From Lucinisca nassula (lineage: Eukaryota; Mollusca; Bivalvia; Lucinida; Lucinidae): DNA of 64,000 bases. The DNA lies in the NCBI GenBank assembly GCA_963580285.1, contig OY757017.1, forward strand, positions 112,687,245 through 112,751,244. The letters run 5' to 3'. The notes beneath the pieces were generated by a model that saw nothing but the letters and a program-made list of their open reading frames with translations, did no database searches and was not told the DNA's origin. A program made the position numbers and the translations under genes. This document shows positions 21,986 through 32,720 of the stretch, piece after piece; the first letter of the stretch is position 1, and every line of letters starts with the position of its first letter.

Positions 21986-22216
21986 TTAACCCATATACGC
22001 CTAGCGTTCCTTTTGTTGGAATTAAGCAAACAGTATAGACGCAGATCAGACGGCGCAGAACGGGGCGTCTGATTTGGATCTACACTATTTGCTGAAATTA
22101 CCTACATTTTTGTAATAAAACTTACCACAAACAAAACAAACCTGACACCCCTATTCTTAGAAATGTGGTCAATCGAAACGAATAAGGTAAGAATTCTATT
22201 GTCGTATATGGGTTAA
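21986..22216. mobile_element. TTAA-flanked MITE, 231 bp
   Basis: Termini TTAACCCATATACG / CGTATATGGGTTAA are perfect inverted repeats including TTAA. The internal hairpin is GATCAGACGGC / GCGTCTGATTT. It belongs to the same subfamily as 9868-10071. Confidence 0.85.
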
Positions 22217-22219
22217 AAT

Positions 22220-22820
22220 ACGTAAATGCGCTAAGCTTGAGACCCATCAAACATTATTGGTATCGATTTGTCAAGGAATATGCAACTTCACAAGCCTGGT
22301 ATATCTCACATTTGATCCCATCTATAATCTGATTTCCAAGTACAATTTTACGATTGAATTCTCTGGGAACCGAATCACAAATCGTAGCAGAAAATTGAAT
22401 AATAAGTTGATCAGATTCGAAGTACATTTTTCACTATTTAAATTGGCTCAAAGCGTTGAAAGGAGCTGTCATTGCTTTCTGATGTGACTCTCCTTGATTT
22501 TCTTGTTCAGTTTAAAAATGAATGATTAAATCTCCTTTTATCATACAATGATGATATGTAGTTATTCCATGGTAGCTTGGAGTATTGCGGCCTAGGTATT
22601 AGTGTACCAGTTCGTCCACTGAACCTCAGGGGAATAGCTTGACGATACTCCAAGCTGTCATGAAATAACAGTTTCATTACACAATCTGTCGCTAAATCTT
22701 CTTCGACCCTCGAAGCCATTGGTCACAGTGTTAGTCTCGTGAGCTTGGTTCCGGCTATTATACAATATTATTATACAATACATTGATGGGCACCATACCG
22801 AAATTTGTATAAGAGACTGG
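22220..22820. other. No recognisable gene
   Basis: An open frame of 76 codons lies at 22257-22487 and another on the minus strand at 22507-22719. Neither has a domain I recognise. Confidence 0.45.
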
Positions 22821-22826
22821 GTAATA

Positions 22827-22945
22827 ATTAATCAAGTAATCTCGTATTGGCCCAGTCTGCTGTATTGGGCTGAGACCAAAGGCCGGGTGCCAATGCAGCT
22901 GCCCGAGGACCTGTAAATGGGCCAATACGAAATTACTTGATTAAT
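22827..22945. mobile_element. Short MITE with 28-bp inverted ends
   Basis: ATTAATCAAGTAATCTCGTA... and ...TACGAAATTACTTGATTAAT pair over about 28 bases with one mismatch. The element is 119 bp long and its interior is GC-richer than its flanks. Confidence 0.8.
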
Positions 22946-23239
22946 GACAATTTTATTGACACAATTAAAAACATGATTATTGATTTATTAAACCTCAATT
23001 GACCAACGGTTATTGGTCGACCTGGTGTTAATACGGATGCCCTCCAATCAATACAGGATAGTCAATTCATAATAAAGAATATCCATCATACCTGTATACT
23101 GACAACTATACCTATTCAGCAGTATAGATCCAGACAATGGATCTACACTAGACACAGACATGTTGGCTGCTTACTTTCGGCTACTTATTGACCTTGATTA
23201 TACATTGATGAACTAGGAGACCTCCATGCGAGCCGAACA

Positions 23240-23520
23240 TCCAAACACTATTTTAGGTCATTTTTGAGCTGGTCAGTTTACCTATCCACACTTTTGTTGG
23301 GCAGACTTATACGAAAGCGGTTAACCAGTACAGTGCACATTCTTTCGTATGAAACTGACAACTGCCCTTCTTGAATCAGGGGGTAGGGAGAGAATGACTG
23401 TAGAAAATGGTTTATGATCAGTCTCCACGAAAGAATGTTGCCGACCCCGACAGGTATCGATCCCACGTCCTCCTGATCGCCATTCAGACCCGCATCCGAC
23501 TGAGCTACCGAGGCCGGCAG
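23240..23520 (-). mobile_element. SINE-b
   Basis: Minus-strand tRNA-like head CGGTAGCTCAGTCGGATGCG, B box GGGATCGATACC, body TCTTTCGTGGAGACTGATCA, core TACTGGTTAACCGCTTTCG. The 3' end is truncated or diverged near 23245. Confidence 0.88.
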
Positions 23521-23699
23521 GACAGAGGTTATGCAAAAGCGATCAGGTAGTCTCAAATGTTGTCTCCCTTTGAAAAATGGCGGAAAATATGCCAGGGTTT
23601 CTATGCCTTTTAAATGTTTTCATGTTCACACTTCAGTGTGTCACAATTATTTAGATCAGTATTTTTACCTTAGCTGCCATCTGTTTGGGAAAAAGCTGC

Positions 23700-23910
23700 T
23701 AACCCGGTCTGTTTATTATGGGAGCTGTGGGTTAATTGTATCGATTCCTGATCATTGCCTTCACTTCTATTTTGTCAGTTGTGATTTTGTTGTTTGATCA
23801 GTAAAATGCTGCCATCTGTTTGGGAAAGAGCTGTTAACACAGTTTGTTTATGATGGGAGTTGTGGGTTGATTTATCGTTGTCACCTGTGATTTTGTTGTT
23901 TGTTAAAAAC
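23700..23910 (+). mobile_element. RT2 3' tail fragments, tandem
   Basis: GGGAGCTGTGGGTTAATTGT, ATCGATTCCTGATCATTGCC and TTCACTTCTATTTTG at 23717-23776 are the very end of the tail. A shorter repeat with GGGAGTTGTGGGTTGATTTA follows at 23852-23900, together with its upstream GCTGCCATCTGTTTGGGAAA block, which is duplicated. Confidence 0.7.
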
Positions 23911-24419
23911 GTTTATTTAGCTGAAATATTCTTCGTCATGTGACGTCATTGATTGGTTGATTGTTTTGGGTTTGACGACACGTCAACTCGTGTGGGTCAT
24001 TTTGTGTCGTCTCCTAGAGAAAGGGAGAAAATAGATAGAAGAGATAGTAGGGGAGATGAAAGTAGGGGACAGAGGAGAAAGAGGGACATGAATGGAAGTG
24101 TTCGTCTGTCATCACTGACATTGACCAATCTTAATCATATTTCAGACATGTTACTGTTTGTGTGTTCTATGATGGCTGATGAGATCGATTCTAGCTCTGG
24201 ACTGTCTGTTGCAGATACAGCAACAGAGGCTAGAGGAAGACAGTTCTGTTGTTGGTGCCTTAGCTACGGCTTTGCGCTGTGCGCGTTCTGCTCAGCTTCA
24301 CTGATTCCTTTTGCCTCTGATTCACTGGCACCCCTTCTCACAACTTTGCTCTGTCCTGTGCAATTTGTTCCCATGACTCTGTTGGAATGTTGAAGTCCCT
24401 GAGAGAGGCTTTCATATTC

Positions 24420-24645
24420 TAGACAAGTTTTTAATTATTTGGACCCCATTTTGATTATCAGTCTTTGAATCGACTGCCTATTCGTAATTCGCAAAATTGC
24501 AGTATGTTTCCTCTGGCTTTCTTTGCCGGATCATTACAGGGTCACTGATGAGGCTTTATTAGCCGAAACTACGTAGTATGACCCATCTTCTTTCTTATGA
24601 ATGTTTTCATTGCTCTTAAAGGAACTCATTTTTGATTTTTATTTG
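24420..24645. repeat. Dispersed repeat inserted in LINE A
   Basis: LINE A codons for ...RYKDTLK stop at about 24648 and resume with ASLRDFN at about 24414. The intervening 225 bp include 24540-24640, which match 20275-20400 in inverted orientation. The rest is unrelated. Exact target duplication unclear. Confidence 0.6.
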
Positions 24646-24985
24646 AGGGTGTCCTTGTAGCGCTTCTTCTGTCCACCTTTGGAGCGTTGTTCTCAATAAA
24701 GAATTTTCTTTGGCAGACGTTCCTCAGGCATTCTGGTAACATGGCCTGACCATCTTAACTGTGCTAATTTCAGAAGAGTATATACGCTTTTAATCCCTGC
24801 CCTGTTCAGGACTTCCGTGTCTAGAATCCTGTCTTGCCGCTTAATATTTATGAGTTTTCTAAGACAGCTTGTATGGAAATGATTCAGTTTTTTTGGCGTG
24901 CCGTTGGTAAACTATCCTTGTTTAAAATGCATACAATAATGTTGGCAGCACCACAGCTCTGTATACTTTCAGTTTTGTGTCAAGT

Positions 24986-25234
24986 AGAAGTAAAACAAAG
25001 ATCAGGAATTTATACAATTAACTTACTCCACCCATAAAAGACACCAAAGAAATACAAACATTAAGCGACCAGACCATAATGGAAACCTAAACAAAGGAAG
25101 GCCATAAGGACAGTTACTTTCCCACAAAATGGCCATATGGCCATCCAAAATTAAAAGACACAAGTGCTACACACAGTAAGTAACAAACAACAACATAAAT
25201 AAATCGCCACAGAAGAGCCGCCTTGGAACGGTCA
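24986..25234 (-). mobile_element. RT2 3' tail inserted in LINE A
   Basis: A 5'-truncated RT2 tail in the same orientation as LINE A. GTGTCAAGT (24977-24985) and GTGGCAAGT (25235-25243) flank it as a 9-bp target duplication with one mismatch. The LINE A protein reads through once the insert is removed (…GRLRGS… to …LKVYRAVV…). Confidence 0.85.
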
Positions 25235-26379
25235 GTGGCAAGTCTGTATCACTTCGATCCGAAACACTGCCACGTAGTCGGCCAAATGCTGCACTAGCTT
25301 TGGCAATCCTGGCATTGACTTCATCATCAATGTGCACTGCTCTTGACAGTGTGCTCCCAAGGTAGGTGAACTTGTCTACCACATCCAATCTTTGACCTTT
25401 CACTGTGATGGTGGGCTTTTTGGAAGGCTTGCCAGGCGCTAGCTGATAGACTATCTGAGTCTGTTAGATGCGGATTGTGAGGTCATATCTGTCACAGGAG
25501 GCAGATACTTGATCAATATCTTTTTGCATCACCTCTTCTGTTAAAGCACCTTTTGTCATGTCATCAGCAAAGAGGAACTCATCTAGCACCTCTGTCTGCA
25601 CCTTATATCTGACTTGCAACCTTCTGAGATTGAAAATCTTCCCATCAATGCGATACCTAATAGGTATGTCATTGTTACCCTCATGGAAAGCATCTGTAAG
25701 CATGGCAGAAAACGTCATGCTATACAGTGTTGGGGCTAACACAAAGCCTTGCTTGACTCCGTTTGTCACAGGGAATGGATCTGAAAACTCACCATCATTT
25801 TGGATCCGTGCAAGCATAGCATCGTGGAAATGTCGCACCATTGTCATGAACTTGTTATATACTTCACAATGATCTTCCAAAGACCCTCACGACTGACTGT
25901 GTCAAAAGCTTTGGTGAGGTCAACAAAGATCATGTATAGGTCCATATTCTGTTCCTGGCATTTCTCTGGCAGCTGCCTTGCTGTGAAGATCATGTCAATT
26001 GTTCCCCTGTCTTTCCTAAACCCACACTGGATTTCTGGTAGAAGCCTTGACTTTTCAAGATATTCATTCAGTCGGTTAAGTAGGGCTATTGCGAGACCTT
26101 TCCCAGGAACTGACAATAAAGAGGTGCCATGTAAGTGCAGAAACAGAAGAAATACAAACACAGCCCCTCCGCCTTTGACTGCTACAAGGACAGCAGGTCT
26201 TGCCTAACCGTAAGCCAATATCAGTTCGACGTCACATTGAGGAAAAATACATGTTACCTTTGCCTCGACATTTGTCGTCATAATGCCTTGCTAAGTATAT
26301 TATATGTAAAACATTAACGTGGCGCATACACTGTCACATTCTAAAAAGAGAAACGATCAGGAATGGATATATCAGATCC

Positions 26380-26600
26380 CAAATAGGATGCAGCGTCTGA
26401 TCAGGGTCTATAGTGTTTGCTTAAAATACTGAAACAGGGTTAAAGGAAACAGTCCAAGCCCCCGATCAGAATATACACGCAGTGATAATCGACCATACAG
26501 TGCTGACTAAACAATGCTGTCAATGCTTTTCTTGCGACATGGAAGTCTTAATAAAGGAAAGATACATAGCTGAAAAAATCCCTATATAGTGTGGGATTCG
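26380..26600. repeat. Dispersed repeat H
   Basis: GCGTCTGATCAGGGTCTATA and AACAGGGTTAAAGGAAACAG, then ATAATCGACCATACAGTGCT, matching the copy at 9310-9560. Confidence 0.65.
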
Positions 26601-26794
26601 CGCGTGTGAAAGTCTTATACATTTACTGTACTCCCTGATGCATAGTGATCATGTGACATAGTGTGAATCAATGCAGTCCCTGAAGTATGGTATACTTTAT
26701 AAACAAATGGTTAACTAACATTACAACTCCGAAGTTACATGTAACTATATGATTTATCTATAAGTGCACTGAGAATATAAATACATGTACAGTG

Positions 26795-26980
26795 ACATTC
26801 GATATTAAGACCACTTAAAAATAAAAAGCTTATTTGGTAGGGTTCAGTTATTTTTCTTTGTGTTTTCTGCATACATTGTCCTCTGGTCAGAAACCACCTT
26901 TGGAACTGTTCAAAAGTGGTCTTAAAGACCACTTTTGAACAGTCCCACAGGTGGTCTAAATATAGGAATTTTACTGTATA
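26795..26980. mobile_element. Fold-back MITE, TATTAAGACCAC family
   Basis: Same termini as 4340-4530. The internal hairpin AAGTGGTCTTAAAGACCACTT is perfect and longer than in the other copy (arms include GTTCAAAAGTGG / CCACTTTTGAAC). Confidence 0.75.
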
Positions 26981-26999
26981 TAAACATGTTGATGATGAA

Positions 27000-27350
27000 C
27001 TTCGTAATCTAAGCAAACAAGCTAGTCACACAACCTCTAGAGCAAACAGATCAGTGAGACACGTATTCTTTCAGACATGTTACGGTGAGAAGCTTGAGAC
27101 GGTATTGACAGTAGAAAACCTAAAACAATCACTCGATAATTATATTTGCATATCTTTGGATTCCCCGTCGATTACTGCATTATTGACAGAATGAAACTAG
27201 ACACATCCCATATTAGCCAATTTCTAAACGCATAGAATCCATGTTTTGTGACTTTGACGGGTCCATTTCTAGATATAGGGGTTTCAGTTCTATTTTATTC
27301 ATTTTATGTTTACTAAATGCCCTGATCAAACGATGAACATGTTGTATTCT
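27000..27350. other. No recognisable gene
   Basis: Two short open frames of 60-90 codons without recognisable domains. A CATTTCTAGATATAGGGGTTTC stretch resembles flanks of the TTAA MITEs. Confidence 0.4.
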
Positions 27351-27351
27351 T

Positions 27352-27745
27352 GCACGCCAGACAAAGAAATCCGTGATTTTATCCTTGGATAGAAATTTAT
27401 GTTCTGACACTAGTGTTTAATCGCATGTTTGACGAAAGCACTGTTTGAATACGACCTCGTATGCGCCGTCGTTAAGGTTGACGTCACAACACGTACGTGA
27501 CTTCACTAAACATTCCTGCAATGTGAACACAATATGGCGGACGTTGGTAACCGACGTGACTGCAGCATTAAAAATTCGCGCTAAGAAATGGAAGGTATGC
27601 AAGAAAAAGAATCCAATATGGGTGTGAGGGGTGGATAGAAAAATCCGTCCCTCGGGATCACTGTCCGGCATCACTCAGCAAGCCTCGTGATTCCGGACAG
27701 TGTCCCTCGTGACGGATTTTCCATCCACCCCTCACACCCATATTA
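27352..27745. mobile_element. Dispersed element ending in a fold-back (copy 2)
   Basis: Direct-orientation copy of 15476-15925, sharing TCCGTGATTTTATCC, GTTGACGTCACAACACG, CGCGCTAAGAAATGGAAGG and the hairpin at 27617-27742 (ATGGGTGTGAGGGGTGGATA and complement). Confidence 0.85.
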
Positions 27746-27749
27746 GATT

Positions 27750-28360
27750 CTTATATTCTGTGGCGTCCGATCTGGATATTAACGGTTTGTCTTCGTAAGC
27801 TGACGGATACTTAGTGAAAATACCACTTTATAAGTTACGAGGCCCTCGTGTGAAGGTTCTTACATGAGTGTACCTTTTTCATATTGAATGTATGGCACCC
27901 GTACAATAGTACGATGCTATGACGAGTTTCATATTCTCTCACGACACAGGTTTCGTAAGATAAGATAATATAAGAACTTTTTTTAAAGATGGCATGACAA
28001 ATATACAACAGATAACATAAGCTCAAAGAGATTTTCGCCGTGAATACGCCGTTGCAGGGGCAGTTTATCACATTGATATAAGCTTTCTTCATTACCTTTT
28101 TATGCAAGATTTGTTTTTCTCATGGACAAAAACGCCTAAGTCTTGATATATATATTACTGCCTAAGAAGCCATGATTTGTTTTTTTCATCCAGAGAGGAA
28201 AAGCGATGTAGCAATAATGATGGTTTGAAATTGTGTAATATACCATGACAATGAATAATAAGGTAATATCAAATAGCAATTGCTGGACTGTTTTTTTTTT
28301 TTTTTTTTTTCATCAAGATAATTACGCAGCTACATATTTAAGTATCAAAATGCCAGTGAA
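27750..28360. other. No recognisable gene
   Basis: AT-rich. Contains a poly-T run of about 22 (28290-28311). No supported coding region. Confidence 0.5.
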
Positions 28361-28364
28361 AATC

Positions 28365-28632
28365 TTTTCGATTACCGTTCCAAGGCGGTTCTTCTGTCGC
28401 GGTTTATTTTTGTTATGTTTTGTCTATGAGTGGGTATATTGCTTATATCTTTTTGTTTTGGATAGCCATTTGGCCATTTTTGGGGAAAGTAACTGTCATT
28501 TGAGCTTTCCAATATTGATGTTTCCATTAGGGTCTAGTTATTTCATGTTTGTGTTTCTTTCCCTTCGATGTCTCTGATAGGACCTGTAGGTTTATTGTAT
28601 GGATCCCTGATCATTGTCTTGACTTCTATTTT
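28365..28632 (+). mobile_element. RT2 3' tail, 5'-truncated
   Basis: Same truncation zone as the 11395 copy, beginning near ACCGTTCCAAGGCGGTTCTT and ending CTTGACTTCTATTTT. Confidence 0.85.
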
Positions 28633-28727
28633 GTAATGCGTTTATTTAACTCTCCCTCTCCCCTTACAAACATGACGCAAAACTGACAGCGGTATCTTTA
28701 ACATGGTAGAATACGTACATGATTTAG

Positions 28728-29115
28728 GGGATAACTGTATTGAAAATTCTCATTTGGGGAGGTAAATCGGAGGTTTTACGGTCGGAAATTTCGTTTTACG
28801 GCGACGCGTCAGCGGAGCCGTAAAACGGAATTTGCGACCGTAAAACCGACGATTTTCCTCCCCAAATGACAATTTTCAATACAGTTATCCCCATTCTAAT
28901 GCATTTATTCGGTTGTTTTCTTAAAAAAGTGTGCAATTCTGCTCAAAGTGGCAAGCGCTGTCAGCTGCGTAAAACCAAATACCAGCCAATGGAAAGAGAC
29001 GTTACATGATGACGTCGGGTTTCCGACAGTATATCGCAGAATATACTGTCGCAAATTTTTGACGTTATCCAATCAGACGTCACGTTACATACGCCAGTGC
29101 ATTAGAATTCTTGTT
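28728..29115. mobile_element. Composite fold-back element, fuller copy
   Basis: The first part (28728-28893) is a hairpin: GGGGATAACTGTATTGAAAA... with its complement at 28874-28893. Inner arms pair around GTTTTACGGCGACGCG. The second part (28894-29115) contains GACAGTATATCGCAGAATAT and ends GTGCATTAGAATTC. The 19877 locus has the same two parts in opposite order and strand, so they move as a unit. Confidence 0.8.
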
Positions 29116-29119
29116 AACA

Positions 29120-29690
29120 AGCCCTCTATTAAACTGGATCGTTGCTCCCTAAGAGCAGATTCCCTAAAAGCAGAATGTTTCTTTAAGAACAGCCTCGGAT
29201 AACAAATGAACTATACGTTTTAAGTCACCTCCCTTGAATCTATACCAATACCTTCAGTTGTTGTCTTGTTTAGGCTTATAAGACAGAGAAACAAAACTAT
29301 TTCCCATAAAACATGTAGAAGTAATAAAGCGTATAGTCGATAAATGTAATAATTTCATCTTGCGGATATCCTTCATTGTAACCAATTCCTTGAAACATCG
29401 GAAACATTGAAGATAATCGATGTTTTCCTGTCTTTATGATGAATAGAAAACGCCAAACATAATCACAATAAAGAGAAAAAGGAACTATACACAATGACCA
29501 CAATCTTGCACACGCTCCTATTTTTTCTTGGATTTAATAAACATAGATAATTACACCACTTTTTCGTTATTCGTCCAGAACCTGCAAGCGGTTGATAATA
29601 ATTTATTCGGGTGATAGCGGGCAACACAACGATTCAGTCTTAAAGGATCATAAAAACCTTTTCTAATGCCCCCAAATTTGAAAAAGTTGC
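29120..29690. other. No recognisable gene
   Basis: AT-rich and without a supported coding region or recognised repeat. Confidence 0.45.
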
Positions 29691-29699
29691 TGGAGCATA

Positions 29700-31530
29700 T
29701 TGGTTTGTTTTATTCGTCTGTCCGCCAATCCGTCCGTTCGTCACTATAGCTTATGTACATCAAAACTTGGGAACCATGCATGCAAGGCTTTTAAACTGAT
29801 ATATAGGGATTCCTCATGAGAAGGTAGTTGACACATTTTCTTTCTCATCAGCATTATGCCCCCTTATTGAGTTATGGCCCTTTGCAAAAACTAAGGATGA
29901 AATCCTGCCACTTGATGGGCGGAGTGGTACTGAGAAGCTAGATGACCTGATTAACTTTTGAGTAAATTTTGAAAAAATTAATACACGAGTTACTGCCCGT
30001 TGTACATTTTGGGCATTTTATCTTGTCAGCGAAATATCTCATAAACTGATGGAACTAGACCCTTGAAACTTGATGAATGCATGGATAGCAGATGAACTGG
30101 TTAACTTTGAGTTAGATTTTGAAAAAAAAATCTTTTATGAGTTATGACCCTTTGTAAATGTGGGCATTTTACCTTCTTGCAAAATAGCTCAAAACGGTTA
30201 GAATTACAGCCTTACTGTTTAGTTATTAGATTGCTAGTGACGAGTAGATAACCTGATTAACTGTTGCATACATTTTAAAAACTACTTCAAGAGTTATGGA
30301 CCTTTCTAAATTTGGACAGTTGTACCTTGTCAGCAAAATACCTAAAACACTTTTGAAGCTACAGTATTGATATTTGGTGATAAGATTGTCAGTGAGTGCC
30401 CTGGTTAATTTTGAATAAATTCTGAAAACAAAAAAGTCACGAGTTATGGTCCTCTTTAAATTTTTACATTTGTACCATGTCAGCAAAATATCGTAACAAA
30501 TATTGGAGCTACAGCCTTGATATATAGTAATTATATTGCTAGTTATTACTGGAGGATTTTATACACTTTGGATTACATTTTGAAACAACAGTTAATGAGT
30601 TATGGCTCTTTGAAAATTTAGGCAGCCTAACCTTGGCAGCAAAATATCTCAAATACCATTGGAGCTAGCGCCTTGAGATTGATTGTAAAAGGGTAGTGAT
30701 GAGTAGATGACCTGATTACGTTTTGAAGAAATTCTGAACAAAACACCTTACGAGTTATGGTCCTTTGAACTTTGGACGTTTGTTACTTGTCAGCAAAATA
30801 TGTTCATAATCTTTGGAGCTAGAGCCTTGAATTTTAAGATTATATTGATAGTGACAAGTAGATGACCTGATTAAAATTTGTTTCGTTTGATTTGATGTTT
30901 AACGTCCCCGTCAACACTGTAAATGTCATTTTGGAGACGTTGCTTCCAAGTTTGTGGGACTTTTACCCGAAATTGAGATGAAATGACATCTCAAGCCCTG
31001 TCGCCCAATGAAACCAATAGGGTTTACTAGCATGGACGGTCCGCCTCGCACCGCGGTTCCTGAACAGGCTTAGATCCTCTAAGCGGTTTACCAGTACTAG
31101 TGTGCGGGCCGGATTCAGCTCTGCGTGGAAGCATCATGCAGCCCATATATTTCTTCAAGCCCCTATGGGCGGGGGCGCAAACTTTTTAATAGATTCATCC
31201 AAATACTTAATAAGTTATACCCCTTTGTATATTTGGGCCTTTTAGCTTGTCAGTACAATATATCTAAAATACGGTTGGAGCTAGAGTCTTGCTGTTTGGT
31301 GGTTAGATTACCAGTGATGAGTAGATGACCTGATTAACTTCTGAATAAATTAAATAAAACTATTCATGAGTCTTGGCCCCTTGTACATGTTAGCGGTTTT
31401 ACCTTGTCAGCAAAACAACTCAAAAAACCATTTCAGCTAGAGCCTTGACATTTGGTGATTACGTAGATGAGTAGATGAGCTGATTAACTTCGAATAAATT
31501 CTGAAAAAAAAAAAAAAAAAAAAAACATAA
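29700..31530. repeat. Degenerate ~150-bp tandem array
   Basis: Units begin near GAGTTATGGCCCTTTG and continue with CCTTGTCAGCAAAATATCTC, GGAGCTAGAGCCTTGA and GAGTAGATGACCTGATTAAC. Unit starts lie near 29870, 29990, 30139, 30291, 30441, 30597, 30750, 31208 and 31366. The last unit is broken at 31534 by element A and resumes at 32364. A SINE-a interrupts it at 30877. The first unit follows a TCTGTCCGCCAATCCGTCCG leader. Confidence 0.8.
30877..31175 (-). mobile_element. SINE-a, near full-length
   Basis: Minus orientation from CCCCCGCCCATAGGGGCTTG to GACGTTAAACATCAAATCAA. It is inserted in a unit of the ~150-bp array. Confidence 0.9.
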
Positions 31531-31539
31531 TGAGTTATG

Positions 31540-32363
31540 TACGGAACCCGGGAAGGGACATGATTTTTTTTTATTTTATAAGTTGTGCGCACTAGATAAT
31601 ATCTTGTGCGGACAAGATATTATCTTGTTCGGACAAGATATTATCTTGTGCGCACAAGATATTATCTTGTGCGGACAACATATTATCTTGTGCAGACAAG
31701 ATATTATCTTGTCCGCACAAGATATTAAGTTGTGCGAACAAGATATTATCTTGTCCGCACAAGATAATATCTTGTCTGCACAAGATAGATCTTGTGCAGA
31801 CAAGATATTATCTTGTTCGCACAACTTATTATCTTGTCCGCACAAGATATTATCTTGTCCGCACAAGATAATATCTTGTGCGCACAAGATAATATGTTGT
31901 CCGAACAAGATAATATCTTGTCCGCACAAGATAATATCTTGTTCGCACAACTTCCCAAGATCTATGTTGTGCAAACAAGATAATATGTTGTGCGGACAAG
32001 ATATTATCTTGTGCGGACAAGATATTATCTTGTTCGCACAAGATAATATGTTGTGCAAACAAGATAATATCTTGTCCGCACAAGATAATATCTTGTTCGC
32101 ACAACTTCCCAAGATCTATGTTGTGCAAACAAGATAATATGTTGTGCGGACAAGATATTATCTTGTGCGGACAAGATATTATCTTGTTCGCACAAGATAA
32201 TATGTTGTGCAAACAAGATAATATCTTGTCCGCACAAGATAATATCTTGTCCGCACAAGATAATATGTTGTCGGAACAAGATAATATCTTGTCCGCTCAA
32301 GATATTATCTTGTTCGCACAACATAATAAAAATAAAAAATCATGTCCCTTCCCGGGTTCCGTA
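31540..32363. mobile_element. Element A: TIR element filled with a 21-bp palindromic satellite
   Basis: Outer ends TACGGAACCCGGGAAGGGAC (31540-31559) and its exact complement (32344-32363) extend, with small gaps, to about 36 bp through an AT-rich stretch. GTTATG lies immediately outside both ends (31534-31539 and 32364-32369). Related units of the host array carry GAGTTATGGCCCTTT-like sequence, which fits GTTATG as a 6-bp target duplication. Everything between is an array of about 21-bp units, ACAAGATATTATCTTGT plus four variable bases (GCGG, CCGC, TCGC). There is no transposase. Confidence 0.9.
31585..32328. repeat. 21-bp palindromic satellite array
   Basis: About 35 units. Each core is a 17-base near-palindrome with a central A or T (ATATTAT or ATAATAT), so unit orientation can be read from that base, and both orientations occur. 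A 154-bp higher-order repeat is visible: the CTTCCCAAGATCTATG variant starts at 31951 and again at 32105. The 21-bp period is seven codons, so long artefactual open frames occur on both strands. Confidence 0.92.
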
Positions 32364-32539
32364 GTTATGCCTTTTGTTATTACTGTTAACCCCGTAGTAG
32401 TTTTACAGTCACAGACATCAAACTAAAATCTCTCTGTTTACTTGGGGTGTAGTCTACGCAAATCGTCGCCAACCGTTGCCAGCTTCTAGAGTGCATGCAT
32501 CAGCACATCATGGACCTACACGTATTAGCCCCTTCGGTA

Positions 32540-32720
32540 CAGGAAACCCCAAAACGGGTACCCTGGCAAACAGTGCAGGCCCAGATCAGACGCCACAGAA
32601 CGCGGCGTCTGATCAGGGCCTCCACTGTTTGCTAATAGTTCAGCCATTTAGCAAATAAATTTTGATGTAACACAATCTGACACCCCTAAATTTTGAAATG
32701 GACTCCGGCTATATAAAAGG
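32540..32720. repeat. Partial MITE with GATCAGACGCC hairpin
   Basis: GGCAAACAGTGCAGGCCCAG / CTGATCAGGGCCTCCACTGTTTGC form the stem around GACGCC / GGCGTC. Flanked by a GACACCCCTAAATTTTGAAA block also seen near 43855. Ends are not TTAA-clear. Confidence 0.65.

Larger units (their letters stand above)
23945..26125 (-). mobile_element. LINE A: non-LTR retrotransposon, 5'-truncated, with nested insertions
   Basis: Reads on the minus strand from about 26125 to 23945. It contains the reverse-transcriptase frame, a C-terminal zinc finger and a 3' untranslated tail. Two foreign segments interrupt it: 24986-25234 (RT2 tail) and about 24420-24645 (dispersed repeat). The 3' end reads GTTGACGTGTCGTCAAACCC and then AACAATCAACCAATCAAT. 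The isolated tail at 45085-45372 ends in (AATC)n. Confidence 0.88.
24130..26125 (-). pseudogene. LINE A reverse transcriptase, degenerate
   Basis: In the intact family this enzyme nicks target DNA and copies the element's RNA. The visible frame starts inside the RT domain, so the endonuclease part is lost. In order: GTSLLSVPGK near 26115; GFRKDRGTIDMIFTARQL; FVDLTKAFDTVSREGL (first catalytic Asp); NGVKQGFVLAPTLYS; EFLFADDM near 25570 (catalytic FADD box); and DKFTYLGSTLS near 25370. After the first insertion: LKVYRAVVLPTLLYAF, then LRWSGHVTRMPEERLPKKI. After the second: ASLRDFNIPTESWEQ, then a C2H2 finger (C-x2-C-x12-H-x3-H) near 24150-24215. Stops and frameshifts occur throughout. I associate this RT plus zinc finger with clam and cnidarian LINE copies. 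Confidence 0.9.

Noticed and set aside
23953..24393. 146-residue plus-strand frame
   Set aside because: It is antisense to the 3' end of LINE A, including its zinc finger. The real signal is on the minus strand.
31576..32324. Long overlapping open frames of up to 184 residues on both strands
   Set aside because: The satellite period is 21 bp (seven codons), so all frames repeat CGQDIIL-type or similar heptads on both strands. No start context, no domain; these are artefacts of the array.
31585..32328. CRISPR-like array of repeats
   Set aside because: Repeats are 17-bp palindromes with only four variable bases between them, so there are no spacers of 25-40 bp. There are no cas genes and the context is eukaryotic.
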